Shown piece after piece: positions 47,539-60,900 of a stretch of 64,000 nt of DNA. The translations under genes were made by a program, and so were the position numbers. The number at the start of each line of letters is the position of its first letter. Within the stretch, counting starts at the first letter, position 1. Below the pieces are notes generated by a model that did not search any database, was not told where the DNA came from, and saw only the letters and a list, made by a program, of their open reading frames with translations. Source of the DNA: Anthostomella pinea (lineage: Eukaryota; Ascomycota; Sordariomycetes; Xylariales; Xylariaceae); NCBI GenBank assembly GCA_963556695.1, contig CAUWAG010000006.1, positions 3,658,001 through 3,722,000 of the forward strand. The letters are read 5' to 3'.

Positions 47539-47948
47539 TGAGGTAAGTCAACACAAGGGACGATAGAGGCTTCTGTCAACTAGATGACACTCAGATGCTG
47601 GGGCTTGGTCTGAACTGGGTTCACTGTGTAGTCGAGTCGTCAGGAGATTTCTCCCACCTTAGGGTTGGCTAAGATGCTTAGATTGATCACTGAGGTAGAA
47701 ACTGTCTATCTATCTGGTTGGGAAATGTCTGTCCTTATATATCCAATCTCTCCCTCACTGATTAGGTGGCTCACCCTAGATCACCGGTGATCCAGTGATC
47801 CAAATTCTTAGTCACGTGACCCAGGTTCTGCTGGTCACGTGATCTGTGTACCGTTGCTCCGTTGCTCTGATCTTTCCACTGATCAGCACCCCACTCTTTG
47901 GTCAGCCTGTTTCTAATCGTTCCTTCTAGGCCTGTTATCAGGCCGCAC
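47539..47948. mobile_element. GC-balanced 410-bp island, possible LTR or short inserted element
   Basis: Normal composition within AT-rich DNA. It is flanked by TGTTC on both sides (47534-47538 and 47949-47953). It contains two TCACGTGA palindromes (near 47812 and 47836) and GATCACCGGTGATC near 47778, but no open frame. Its ends (TGAGG...GCAC) are not a clean TG...CA pair, so the class is uncertain. Confidence 0.45.
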
Positions 47949-48412
47949 TGTTCGTTGGTTTGTAACGCTTTTTTATACTTATATCAATAACTTGTTAATC
48001 TTTTAATATATAAGCTTCATTTTATAAAGTTAACTTGTTTTAAAAACTTATTAACCTTATTAAGCTATAATATAATAAATAATCGCCAGTAATTAAAATG
48101 ACTTTAAAAAATATAACACGTTAAATAATAACGCGAAAAGGATACAAAACGAGAAAAAGGGTATCTCGACGCTTGATCTGGACTAGCGTATAAAAACGCA
48201 TGTTTTTACTCGTTCATTTTTATTGTAAATTCGAGCGTTTCGAGCCTTTTAAAGGGTTTTAACACCTTTTAGACGGTTTTAATAATATATATACGTCGTC
48301 AAATTTATAAGGCTATAATCGAAATAAAGCCCTTTAATTAGTTTAAAATTTAAGGCTTTTTATCATAATAATAAATAATTAAGTTTTTTTTACACACGGC
48401 TTCTTAATGTAA

Positions 48413-48565
48413 GTTATTAAAAAAACCTATTATAAATAACTGCTTTAACTGATTAAAGTACGGTTAAATAAATAAGATAAAGAGGGATTATTATCATATA
48501 ATAAGTATAGCCTTCTTATTTAACTAGATAGCTAACCTACATAGAATAATATATTTAACCCTTTA
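48413..48565 (+). repeat. Copy B of a diverged direct repeat
   Basis: Matches 45517-45670. Copies A and B bound about 2.75 kb of AT-rich sequence and could be LTRs of a fully mutated retroelement, or two members of a dispersed family. Confidence 0.75.
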
Positions 48566-48930
48566 TTTACTCGCTTTAAGCGGTTCTTTAATACTACGCT
48601 TCTAATATTTAAAAGCATAGTTTATATATAAAACGTTTAAAAGTATTAAATATTTAAATCATATTGTTAATAAATAATTACATATTAAACGAGAATTTTC
48701 AAACGTTTAATTAATTAACTTAAGTTATATTAACTTTTAATAACTTCTAAAACGTTAATTAAACGCGAAGTTATTAACTAATAGCGTTATTAATATACGT
48801 TATGTATAACGTAATAGCTTTAAAGTTATAAACTTAATAATAAATACCTAACCTTAACATATTAACGCTTTAGGTAGCGGTATATAAGCCTAGACCGTAA
48901 ATCGGCTATTCGTGGAAAAGCGGGTCGATT

Positions 48931-50993
48931 TGCGGGCTGGGTTCTCCGAGGCAAGCTAAAGCGCAAAGTCAACAATGGAGACTACTAGGAGTACCATCGA
49001 GTGCTCGCCCCTTGTGATTGGCAGGATGGGATGGAAATATGCCTTGTACCAGCAGTGCTAGCAGGGCAAACCAGATGGAGGAGCGGGGAGCACATGGACA
49101 GCGTGCCAATAATGCCGCCGGTAAACTCTCGGAGAGCGCGATCATCATCATGAAGATACAGTAGCAAGCACTCAAATCCCCGGCCCCTCTGCCCCTCTCG
49201 AAGACCGGTGAACCCCGGCGCGGGTTCAGGCACGGGAGTTGGAGCGCAGGCATCAACCCTACACCCGTCGTCGGTCGCGCGCGGGGCCATCTCCACCACC
49301 GACCCGTGGGCCGTTAACGATATGTACTTTAAGTTGCGCTGAGAGATGTATACGAGATGAGGCTTACATGCTATTGTGATAGCCCGTGGAATATGCGGTC
49401 AGTCATCAGTCAAGTCTGATTCTCTTACATATCGCCGACTGCATGCCCTCATCTACGGCGCCGATCATCGATGACAAGATCATCGATGACAGATAGATAG
49501 ACAGGCAGACACTGGACAGTGACAACCTGGCACAAGGGGGCGGGACCCAAGTGATCCTGAGGAGGACGCGGGCGACGTCAGCCTTCCCCATCCGATCGTA
49601 AGAATAAGAATAAGAATAAGAAGAATTAGCTTGGCCAAACGTGACAGCGTTGCACTCTCCCAGCGCGCGGTAGGGGGTTCTTCAGGTAGGAACTTGGCAT
49701 GTATGTATATACGATACGGTACCCTGATAACGAATAAGGTAGGTTTTCAGGCTAGGTGGTGGTAGTAGTAGTATTAGCAGCATCAGCAGCATCGCATCAA
49801 GAACAGACAGAACACGCGCGGCCGACCAATATGTGAGGCTGATAAGGCGCCGGGATCCGTTCGATCACACCTGCTCCCTCCCGAATCACGAACCTTATTG
49901 CCTCTTGCCGTACATGTCATATTGACAAACCAGAAAGACATGATGCTTTCTTTTTTCAATTTCGATATACTCTTCCCCGCCCTATTCGATGTCTCTTCAA
50001 GGCCGGTCCTTGCCCGCCTGCAGATCAGATCGTTGTGCATATGTATTGCGTGCTGCGTGCTGCGAAGCGAGGTCACCGAGGTCCCCCCCCAACCAGGGGT
50101 AAGGCTTGTTCAATGTTCCCCAATCTGTCGAAGGTCGAGACAGGGGTATTTCCGTGCGCGTGTGGGCGCAGTGTCGTCCCGTTTCTGCGCGTACTGTACT
50201 CTCATGCCAGCGCCCCTATTGAATCCCTCTGAAGTTTAGGACGAGGATCGAGTCGCTGCGGCTGAAGTGTTAGATCAAGGGAAACGGATGAAGGATGCTA
50301 TCGAATGAGATATCGCGAGCAATGGTATTTGGGGGCAAGAAGGTAGTTTGACTGGTTTGAATTTTTACTATCTTGATTCTCATAGCCCATCACTGGCCAT
50401 TGTCTTCTCGTCCTCATTCATCCCCTTTCGTACATGGAAGACACACAGGTCAATCCTTCATCTCCTCCCAGGTTCGCATCCTTCCAGTCATGGCTCTGAT
50501 GATACAGTTGGCCATCGAAGCCCTTGCTCTATAGATTATAAGTGAAAACAGCCTCGATCCAGAGAAGGAAGATCCTGGTATTGGAAGCCTCGATAATTAA
50601 TCCTCTCAGTGGTTGATTGAACGCCCATGTAAATGCCGAATGCTGTGTCCCAAATGCGCCTTCTTCGGTGGAAGAGCCGAGCCCCGTGCAGTTTATGCAG
50701 CCCCAACCCCAACCATATCCACCCGGATGAAGCAAATCCCCCCTGAACCCTCAGACCGGACCTACTCAGACTCGGTCGGCTGCCGGCGTTCGTGTTGCGT
50801 GAACGCAAAAATAGGCGGGTATACTTCTGGCGGCCGTGAATGTCGTGTCGTACCCATATTGGTATCATTGAATCCTTTGCCTCCCAACTACTTTGACTCC
50901 AGAGAATCCGCGCAGAATTAAAAAAGTCGCAAATTCTATAAAAACGACAGTTTCGAGATTAAAGGTTGATCGGTCCGAATATGTGTATGTTCT
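48931..50993. other. Intergenic region between AT-rich block and the MtfA-like gene
   Basis: Ordinary composition; no gene supported. Contains a (TAAGAA) microsatellite at 49599-49627. The last few hundred bases are probably the 3' UTR of the C2H2 gene. Confidence 0.5.
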
Positions 50994-51979
50994 CTAGTGT
51001 AATGAGGAGCTCGCGCTGTCGAAGTTGTGGCATCCACGCTCGTGTCGCTTCATGTTACTTCGGACGCTGAACGCCTTGCCACAGCCAGCGTGGGGGCACT
51101 TGAACGGCTTTTCGCCTGTATGAGAGTGGCTGTGGATGCGCAGAGAGCTGGGCCTCGAGAAGGCCTTGTTGCAGGTTTGGCAGATGTAGCGGTCTTGTGA
51201 TTGAGGGAAAGAAGCTGCCGATGAAGGTGATATGTAGTGGTGGTGTTGCCATGGGCTAGCCCCCAACGAAGGTGCTAATGAGACGGTGACGGGAAGAGGA
51301 GGGAATGCCTTGGAGGATGGTTAGCCTGTTGATCCTGGAATCGTGGCCCTCGTGACAACTAACCTGGGGCAGCGGTCTCTGGTAGTAAAGTCCAGAGATC
51401 TGAGACTGCGCTGAAGGAGCGGCAGACATTGGAGGAGGGTAGTAAGATCCCATTGCTGGTTGGTTCATGTACGACGAGGCGAAAGCTTGCTGAGGGTATG
51501 ATTGGACGTGCATGGGCATCCGAGGAGCGGCAGCCGCAGCCATTTGGTGGCGATGGACATCCTCCACGGGCGGTGTCGTTTCGTAGTAGTAGTTGGGTGC
51601 CGATACGACAGACACTTGGCTTACTGATTTTGTCGAAGGCGAGCTGTATCCCTCGAAGGATGCTTCAGTACTCATGGGCGGGGTGGGAGGCATGTTGGTC
51701 CGGCCCGCATAGTGAGAAGAATTTGGTCGAGTGTCTGCCTTGGTGGACGAGGCTGTTCGAATAGTTAATAGTCTGTTCCGCGTGGGGAGAAGCTACCCGA
51801 TCCGTACCTTGAGACTGAGGCGAGTGCTCTGTTGTCGGTGATCCAGCATCCGCCAATCCTAGCAAGTTGGAGATCGAGGGTAGGGAGCATTTCGAGGTCT
51901 CGTCCATTGGGGGCGATGGAGGCGGTTGCGGATATCCGTAATGAGCACCAGGCTGATTCGTGTAAATGGCAGTGGCCAT
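50994..51979 (-). CDS. mtfA: MtfA-like C2H2 zinc-finger transcription factor
   Basis: Three exons: 51979-51808, 51752-51364 and 51308-50994, with two 55-bp GT-AG introns (branches ATTAACTA and GGCTAACC), total 876 nt and 291 residues. The N-terminus has the motif SPPMDETSKCSLPSISNLL, conserved in MtfA-type regulators. A Pro/Ser/Tyr/Met-rich middle contains MPPTPPMSTEASF and ISGLYYQRPLPQ. Two adjacent C2H2 fingers are near the C-terminus: Cys230, Cys233, His246, His250; and Cys258, Cys263, His276, with Cys280/His281. The finger segment CNKAFSRPSSLRIHSHSH is diagnostic. In Aspergillus, MtfA controls secondary metabolism, development and protease production. The role here is inferred. The gene is intact and lies 2 kb from a transposon-rich block. 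Confidence 0.9.
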
Positions 51980-54900
51980 TTTTGTATTATGTCGTCGAGT
52001 TGTGAGCAGGTTGATCGACGATATTAGAGACTAGTTGATGGCTCGTAGTTGTCGTAGAAGGTATTATGCATGGAGTAGTCTTTCCAGTCGATAGATATAT
52101 TATACTGGGAGGGATTCGTGTACGTCGAGTCTATAAAGTGAAGGTCGACAGGATCGATGGGATGGGGGGTGTGGATACTTAAATATGAAAGAGAAGATGG
52201 TGGGCGAACAAGAGGGTTGATGATGTATCTATCAGATCTCCCGGAGGTACAAGATGGAGACGATCAAGTGTCAATCCACATGAGAATCCCTGGAGCACAA
52301 CTGTCACAAATTGGGTGTGGGCCACGGCAGACCTGGGATGAAATCAACAAAGTCGATCGCCCGTGTCGATGGTACTCCTGCATCCACGATGGGTACATAT
52401 AGCGCCTCCTTTTAATGGGGGAGCTTGGACTGCATGTGCATCGATGCGGACCCTGGAAGTGCTCGTGCTCGCCCGCGTTCATGGTTCCAGAGGCAGCACC
52501 CCAGTGTGTACTGCTGCATGGGCTGCGGTACGTAGCAGATCCCAGCCAGAGCTGTGGGTGAGATCGAAGGATGTATGAGAACGACGAGGCAGTATTCTGC
52601 TGGGATGCCCGTGGGATCGCCCAAGATCAAACGGCCACTGGCCATCCACTCGCAGGGGTCGTAAGAAAATAGCGTCCCTGCGTGTGGTGTCTCGGCTTTC
52701 TGGGTCCTCCCTGGTGGACCGTTAAGCTATACTTTTCATCCCTCCTCCCCAGCAGGCCAAGACCTGGCCTAGCCAAGACAGAACGGCGCCCCTGTCACGC
52801 TGCTGTGGTGGGTGTGGTGCATGGCGCTCTCGGGCCACCATTGCCTATTCGGGACCACTTGTCGTCCGGATAGTTGGTCTGTGACCCCTGACTCGACATG
52901 TTTGGGACCAGGGCCCCGGTCTGAGGTTTTATGGGGTAGGGGACTTGAGACGACAGCCGAGTTTCTTGTGCCTGATGACGGATGACGGATGACGCCGCAA
53001 GAGCTTCATCAATGCTGGCCCTGCCCAGGCCGTGCTGTGACCGGATTGTTGAGCTGATCTTATGCCGTTCCTCCCCCGCAGGTCTAGACATCATACGCGG
53101 CACAGGCGCATGCAGGCCGTCAGACTTCGGATGACCGCTGCCTATGTTGCAAAATGTTTCGATATGTTGATACCATGCTGCGGATTGTCAGATCTCTGTG
53201 AGGCACGGCTCAGATACTGTCTGAAGCCCCAGACTTCACCTCTACCGTCCACTCGGCAGCATCGGAAACGGTACTGAGCAAGCCTTGCAGGCTCTGCAAC
53301 AGGGAGCTCCTCGGTAGGGAGAGATGCCGCGATTGACTTGGAGCGGCCCAAGCACTTCCTGGTTTTGTTGACGCCTTGTTGTTCCATTGACATTGTATCC
53401 GACAATATTGTCGGGATGGACGATGGTATCCTAGGCCCCTCGGGTTGGGCAGCGCGGTAGGTGGAGGGTGCTTGGATGTCTAGTCGGTGCGAAGGCCATG
53501 TGCCCTTGCAGAACACGATTGATCGGACGAATTCATTCGACTGCGCAATGAGTATGGCAGGAGTGCTCTATCCGCTCGCCTCGTGGCCGTCATGGGATGA
53601 GGGTTGCGATGGTGCTGCCGCCAGCGGGATGCCTGCGGACGTTGGAGTCGTCTATCAAGCTCTGTTTACCTCTAGAGACAAGGTTGGTCCTAGACTCCCA
53701 AAATGGACACCACGAGGGCTTGGCGGATCGGAAATAGAGCTCATTTGCAGAAGCTTATGCCACCATCTCATTTTGTACCGTAGTACGGGGCCGCCGTTGG
53801 GGTCGTAGCTGGTGTCGTGGTCTGTGGAAGCCCTAGCCTGATGGACTGATGGACTGATGGATACCTACTACGCAGTACTAGTACCGTACTGTGCCGTATG
53901 CTAGCCACGACAGATACCAGCGGCAGCTGTGTACGGTACGTATGGCGCTATTCATCAGGCAGCGAGAGTATTGGGCGTCGCGCTGGCATCTCCTACTGGC
54001 CATGCCTTGCACACAATGGAGGCGTCGAAGGATCCGGTAAAAAGTGCTGTTGCGGTTGTTTCCTGATCCTCGCGTGGGAGTCTCTCGGGCTTTCAGAAAC
54101 GAAGGCCAATGTATTATGATCGCCATATTGGCGCCAGGAACCTGCACGCTTGCGCTGTCTGGGTGGCTGGCACTGCTGGCCAGGGGATATGATACGCTGG
54201 AACTTGCCATGCTTTCTTGAATCTTCGGGAGCTCTCCTGTCTCTGCTCCGTGCCCCTGTGGAGGGTCCGTGATCACGGTGATCGACTGCCACAATGACGA
54301 GGGGTGAACAAGCTGACATGGAAGCAAGGATTGTGGTGTGGTGCCGCCCTCTTCGGGAAGGCAGCACTGTCACACCCTCCGGCTCCCAGGACCCATGACG
54401 GCCCTGATACCTGGAGTCCCAAGCAAAACACCCTGACACCCCCCGTGCTGACGGCATGAAGGGGAAACGAAGTTCCGAGAGCCCCGGGACTCGAGCCAAG
54501 CCAGGAACCTGGACCCCTGGTGAGGAAGGTTTTGGGTTTTGGGTGGAAGTCGTCGGCAGGTTCGGCTCAGGTCTGATAGGCTGGAGTGACGTATCTAGTA
54601 TTAATTGATATCGCCGGCGAGCGAGCGCGTAGCTGCGGGCGGCGTACGGACACGGGAGTCCATATTCATCATCATTAATCAAGACTGTGCAATGTGCAGG
54701 CTCAGCCTGCAAGATTTGACGAAGAGATTACGTGAATGCACAAGTGGAAGCGGGAAAGGGGCTAAACCACCACGTGAACTCTAGCGCCCTCTGTTTCCCC
54801 TTACTCCCTACTAGCTTTGATGTTCGGTACTCAGTGAGGCAGGCGGTGAGGCTTGCTAGAGAGAAGAGGGGTCGGAGGGGTTTCAGTGGGTAGGTAGAAC

Positions 54901-57900
54901 TATCGTGAACAACAATCCACCAGGAGTCAGTTTATGCTGTAGTTGCTACGCTAATGACTAGAGACACCGAGCACGTGTATCCAGACTGACTATGATGACA
55001 GTGAGTTTGTTCGTGGGATGTATCTAAGGGAGGGGACCTCATGAACACTGTCGGGAGTAGACTCAGGGCCAAAAGTAACACATACATATAATAATGCCAA
55101 TAACACGCATAGTCGCAGTGTGAGATGCGGGAAGGCAATACTGCGGTCTCGGGCAAAAGAAAAACTCCCGGGTCAGGTATCGACGGGGCCCTCATGACCG
55201 CCGCTATACTAAATTGAGTGTTGTCACTGGAGCCCCCGTTGCACATTTTATGAAAGAAATTCATTATTACTTAGCGCGGGACATGACCAGGGAACTTTAC
55301 ATACCCATAAGGGGCTGTCAATATCCATCATGTAGGAATCCTCTAGATATCATCTCCTCGCCAATCGAACCCAAGCTCGTGTCCGCTCTGCCGGGTGCGT
55401 CTAGCAGATCTCTCCTTCGAGATCTCTTATTATTACTGGTAAACAAATCAGTGAAGGACTGCGAGTCTCGTGGTGACATACTCGGGATGTTCAGCTGATC
55501 AAGATACGGCGCGGTAATACTGTCAGTAGACTCTTTGAATGTATCTCAACTGTAGGTCTCTCTATGTAATTTCTGGTCCCCTGTTTAGTGACCTGTCATA
55601 CCTACTGCACGGTGTATGAGACATCGCGACTGCCACTGTCTCACATCCGCACTTCTTCAGCCTTACCGAATTGGTCTGCAGCTCAGCCTAACTCGATTCG
55701 GAAAGCAGTTCGTGAGGCTTGACAGGCGTCGACCGTTGTTGGTTTAAAAGGTTTAAAAGGCCAGGCAACCCCGGCGGGTGGCTGACGATGGTGGGATTTC
55801 TTACATACCCGCCGCCCTCACGTTCTTTCTTCAGCCGCCTTTCTCAGACCACTTTCGAGACCACTTTCTTCGACATCGACGCCTCTTCCCCCCTCCAGTG
55901 ACAGGACGAAGAGATATTATATTGAATTGACGGGGCTACTTCGGAGGCTCTACTACCCTTGCTAACTTAGCAGCGGTCACGATCCGATAAATCATAATGG
56001 GGGGAATGCCCCTGTTGGTCTGTTCTGCAGCAGCACCGCTGCCACCGCATCGCTCACCAGCCAATCCGCAGCCGTGCCTGTCGTCAACCTGGGTTAGAGT
56101 TGTTCTTCGGTGGGCGATGGCTGGGGCTCTCTCTAAAAGCGATGGCCGCTAATGCGCGGTCGTGCTGATCTCATGTCGTCCAATTCCCGCATGGCGGCAT
56201 CCATGATGCTTCATTGCCGCCACGCAGATCTCTCCCACCTCTGAGTCTGCACGGACTAGTCTGATGTTTCGGGTACTTGTTCGTGGTGAGTCTCGTGAGT
56301 CGTGGTGTCTCGGAGGTTCAGACTTGAGCTAGTACCGGTACTCACATTGCCCACGCCGCATAGTTGCGGTGTAGTGTAATAGCTTACTTTGATGGCTCGA
56401 GCATCTTCTCTCTAGACAGTAACTGAGGTAGTATTCCGTTACTTGGAAAGCCCCCGTCGCGGATACCAGCCGACACACCATGCCGTGATCTCTTCTGATC
56501 AAATTTCACTTCATCCCTAGCTGCGAACTTGCTTGTCCGTTTTGGATCCTTCACGTACAAGACAATACCGTGCCGGCAGGATCGTTGTGCTTCCATCTTC
56601 GATCTTCACAAAAGCTGCGACGGCGTTATCTCCGATCAGCCCTACCGTGCTCATATTGATTACTGTAGTAACAATCAGGGACACATCAGAAGACGCGGGT
56701 TTCGTGCGACCGACGTCACGGGTGGGGATGCAAAGTACAACCGCATCGTTCAAGTCAATAGACCCCATGTTGCTACTCCGATACTCTTCCCTACAGGCAG
56801 TGCATATGCCGCCGCTCTTCATCAACCTCGTCGCGATCCCCACAATCCGGCCTCGGCTTAGCGGTCGGTACAGTGGTCCCGTAGCGCACCACGACTCCAC
56901 GAGAAGCCTCGTTCCCTATGCCAGCGATCTCCTTGCAACCTTGGACGGGAAGACCGGTAGCCTCGCATGCTATCACGTGTGCACGGAGTAAGATCAGGCC
57001 ACTGTCAACCTACTAGTAGGGTGCGGCGTCGACTGTTTGTGACTATGTTCGGATACGTTGGTCGTTAGACTATACCTAGTCGAGACGTGCGAAGACAGCT
57101 GCCACTGGGATCGACCTTGTATGAGGGAGCCAGAGTTATTGCATGTAGGCAGGATGTTGCATGAAAACGAGGCCCGTCGTAATTCGTTTACGAGGTTATT
57201 TTGGGTCTTGTAGTGGATGACGGGCGTGACGGGGACGTTTAAACTCGCAGAGATCTCCCGCTAACATCGACGCCCAACGGCACTCATTTAACCCACACGA
57301 ACTTCGCTGATGCCCGATATGGGGGAGCTTAGGGTTAGTAGAGCCGCACACGTGGCCTCACACTGCCTCAATAGGTCTTTCTGTTGTTACTCTTGTCGTC
57401 AGCTATTGTTGACATCAACAAGGCTCGAGGGCTCGAGGGGACAACAGCATCGGCTCGGAGACGGCAAACCGAACATGTTTGCCATGACTTTTATGAGATA
57501 TCGGGACGCATGTTACCGTGTGATGTCACGAGCCCACGACGGATCTCCAGTCCAATCCGCAACAGCCTGTGCCGGCAGGCCTACAGGAACGGCCAGCAGA
57601 GTGCCGAATGGGAATCCGATGGCCTGTGATGATCACTGCAGATTTGCTGCCTGTACCGAGCACTGCTGCCAACGAAGTCGATGATCGATACAGGCATGTC
57701 TGAACTCCGTAGCTGCCATCTCATCTCATCTCATCTCGTCACACATTCACTATGGGACCAAATCAAATGCGCGCGTGCTCTCCGCAGATGACGTGGTCAC
57801 CCACCGACGTCTTCGTTTTTCATCTCATGTGCCGACGATCCTGCCGCGAGGATGTCCGATGCATGCTTGCCCAGCAGGCCATATCAATAAGAAGACATGG

Positions 57901-60900
57901 ATCTCGGTGATCTACTCCAGGTAGTAGCTGGTAAGCATTGTGGTTTGCCATGCTTTCGGCCCACCTGACTCCCCCACATTGATTCTTTCCAATCTTCTCC
58001 TGTCATTGTGGTCTGATGTTGCTGCTTCCAGCCTTCCACCAGGTATTCGGATGACTAGAAGATCGTACCTAGGCGCGCATAGGAAGAACCAATACACAAC
58101 AAATACACTAGTCAGGCTCGGTAATCCTCTCGGTGCCGGAGCAACTGTGTTTGGCTCGTCAAGGCTTCCATCACGATGGTGTAGATTACGATCTGACATC
58201 AGCCATCAAGGGTGAGCCTGACAGATTCGCATGCAGCCTCGAAAGGGGAATCCATCGCTCGCATCTGTTCGGCTGACCTCCCTGCTGCTGATTTCTCTCA
58301 GTGGAGGCCGATTCGGAATAAGCGGCTCAAGGGAGCCAACCCACACCCCGAGACTCCTTGTGTTGTCGGGTGAACTGTCACTCACCGACCTAGGTGTGGG
58401 TAGATGCTGGCATCCTGGCGCCCGGGTTCAGCATCCCGTGCATCATTGGGTTGAATGTATTGCGTTTAGCGTCCCTTGATCCGCTTGATTCGCTTGATTC
58501 GCTTGATTCGCTTGAAGAATGTCAGATACCATTCGAGCATTGCAGCAATGCTGTGTCACGATCCATTACTCCTCACTAACATGGACTGACAGGTGCTATT
58601 CTCAGATTACCGGTATATACAGACTTACTATGCTCTGCTCATGCCTCGATGCGGCAGCGCCTTGCGAACTGATACTCGTTTCGATAAAGAGCGAGCAAGT
58701 GCCCGGGCCCGAAAGGGGAGACTCCGATACCAAAGTGGCTAGACGACCGTTCGAAAGTGGAAGGTTTTAAGATGAAAAACTACCCTCCAAACAGGATGCT
58801 CCCTGGACCGGCCGTCCGCCCTATATCAGCCACACTATATACCAACTTCCATCAATTTCTTCCAGACGTGCAGCTGGGGCTATGGGAGCTGTAGCCGAGG
58901 CAAACGAACGCTGGAACATCCTGAATGTGACCTTTATGGTGTCATTGCGTCGTGAAGCACCACGCAAAGCTCCCACTACGTATGCCCGTATGTACGGGCC
59001 CTTTGCGACAACTGGCAACACCGGCATAGGACACCCGATAGGTCGTCAACTCCTTCGTCGAGGGTCACATCATCGCGTCGACTATCGAGATGGACTCAAC
59101 GGGGCCGAAGCAGATCCACCGATCTACATTATCTGGATACGCTCGGAATTTGCCATACAGTTGCGCAATATTTCCTGTGGAGGGCAAGCTTCGTAGAGGG
59201 GTACATTGCTGATACATTCCGGGACTCCATCATGCCCATGTTCCTATCACTGGTCACCAGCATTCGATATCCCGTCTTCCACTATAATGGTCCACTTTGA
59301 GATTTTTTAGTTGAGCGTAGAGTGGCCTCTCTCTATCGTACAGTCTCCGTTTTGTTCTCGTTCTGTCTCAGCTGGCGTCTCTAGTAGATCGTGAGAGCCA
59401 CCCCCAAGACCCTCTTCCTCACTAGCGAACAGGCAGTCCACGACCAAGGGTCACACTGTTGCATCCTATCCGCTTGTGTTAAAGGAGGCGGCATCAAGAT
59501 CAGCCATGTCTCTTCAGTTCCCGACTTGAGTACGGTCACATTGTCTCCGTCAGGCTACAGACCACGAACTCCGGCATCCCCCGCCAAGCCTAGATGTCCC
59601 GATGGGTTACATCTGAGGAGATCCTCGGGCAACCCAAGCCGTTGGGCTGGGACTCCATACATCTACTCCGTGACTCCAGGAGCCGGGGTCACGGACGAAT
59701 GGATATCCTAGGGGTTCTGCGCCGTGGTTCGGTGCATTTGCACATCATGCAGACACACCGTGCGATGACGTTGACCATTCATGGACAGCGCAACGATCTC
59801 TGACATGCATTCTTGTGGTTGTGTGGCCCGAACCCCAGCAAGCCACTCCATTATTACCAAGCTCCGACTCAGCAGGCTGCAGTCATATATGGTAGAGAAT
59901 TATTATACAAACCCGGCGGTATGATTGTGGCAGATCACCCGAGCTAATCCTTGACCTTAGATCCGGTCCGAGTCCCTGATGGTACACGTAAGACGGTATG
60001 TAGCATCTACACGCGTACCGCACACAGACGGTCCTCTTTTGCGATGTATTGCGAGAATTCTGACATTCAACCATGCTGCACAGTACGATGTTACGTCCGG
60101 CACGATCACCGATCAAGAGGACGCCCTCCCCTTCTACCGCCGGTGGGACGAATGTGCCAATAAGCTCTGATGAGCTGACCCATCGAAACGGTGATGGTCC
60201 CCTGCAGCCATTGATGAGCGACAGCAAGGGGTCCCGGTATCCCATGCGAGTGTCTCTCGCAAATCTCCCAGAGGAAGAAGTCGAAACGGCGATCGATGAT
60301 CCCCCTTTCGCTGGCCCCGTCCGGGTGCGGAGCCAGGTGTGTGTGGTCACTGTCAGCCCCTGACGCTCTGATTTTGTGGTGGTTGGAACTTGTCCACAGC
60401 ATTGCAGCCTGCCAGTCGCCGGCACCACACAGCGTGACATTGCAGTCGCCGAACCCTGGGGCCTTGTCAGTGGTCACCATACCTGCCTCGCAGAGCTCTG
60501 ATGTGCTTCCAGGACCACAGTAGATCACCCCGAACCCCCGAGATCAGCGCAGATCCCTGATGGCGGCTGCAAGATCCCGGACGGATGGTCTCGTGAACTG
60601 ATCTCCGTACAACACAGCAGAACATTCTCGCAAGTCGTCGCTCTTCTCTGCAGCGAGACATCGCTTAGGTATCCCACGTTCCATCAACGGCGGCTGCGGA
60701 CTGTAGAGGTCTCAGTTGAGGGTCAAGCAAAACGAACTTCTTCGAGAGATGGCTGCGAACGCGTTCACCGTAGCCCGAAAGGGAATTCAATCCTAAGCGA
60801 GTATCCGGACTCGTCAGACACGCATGCACCTCGTTACCCTTCTGGACCAACGCAAACCCCTAACACGCGCAGTTCACGTGGCTGACAGGAGCACGCTCCC

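Larger units (their letters stand above)
43131..48930. other. AT-rich block with RIP-like character
   Basis: Sequence composition changes sharply near 43.13 kb to long stretches dominated by A/T with abundant TA steps and almost no open frames, and reverts near 48.93 kb. Islands of normal composition inside are the transposon at 43631-45492, two probable solo LTRs and a 410-bp island. Homologous stretches within the block differ mainly by transitions. This is the expected product of repeat-induced point mutation acting on old transposons. Confidence 0.85.

Noticed and set aside
59883..60440. 185-codon minus-strand frame and overlapping 96-codon plus-strand frame
   Set aside because: The two frames compete for the same DNA and neither shows a family motif.
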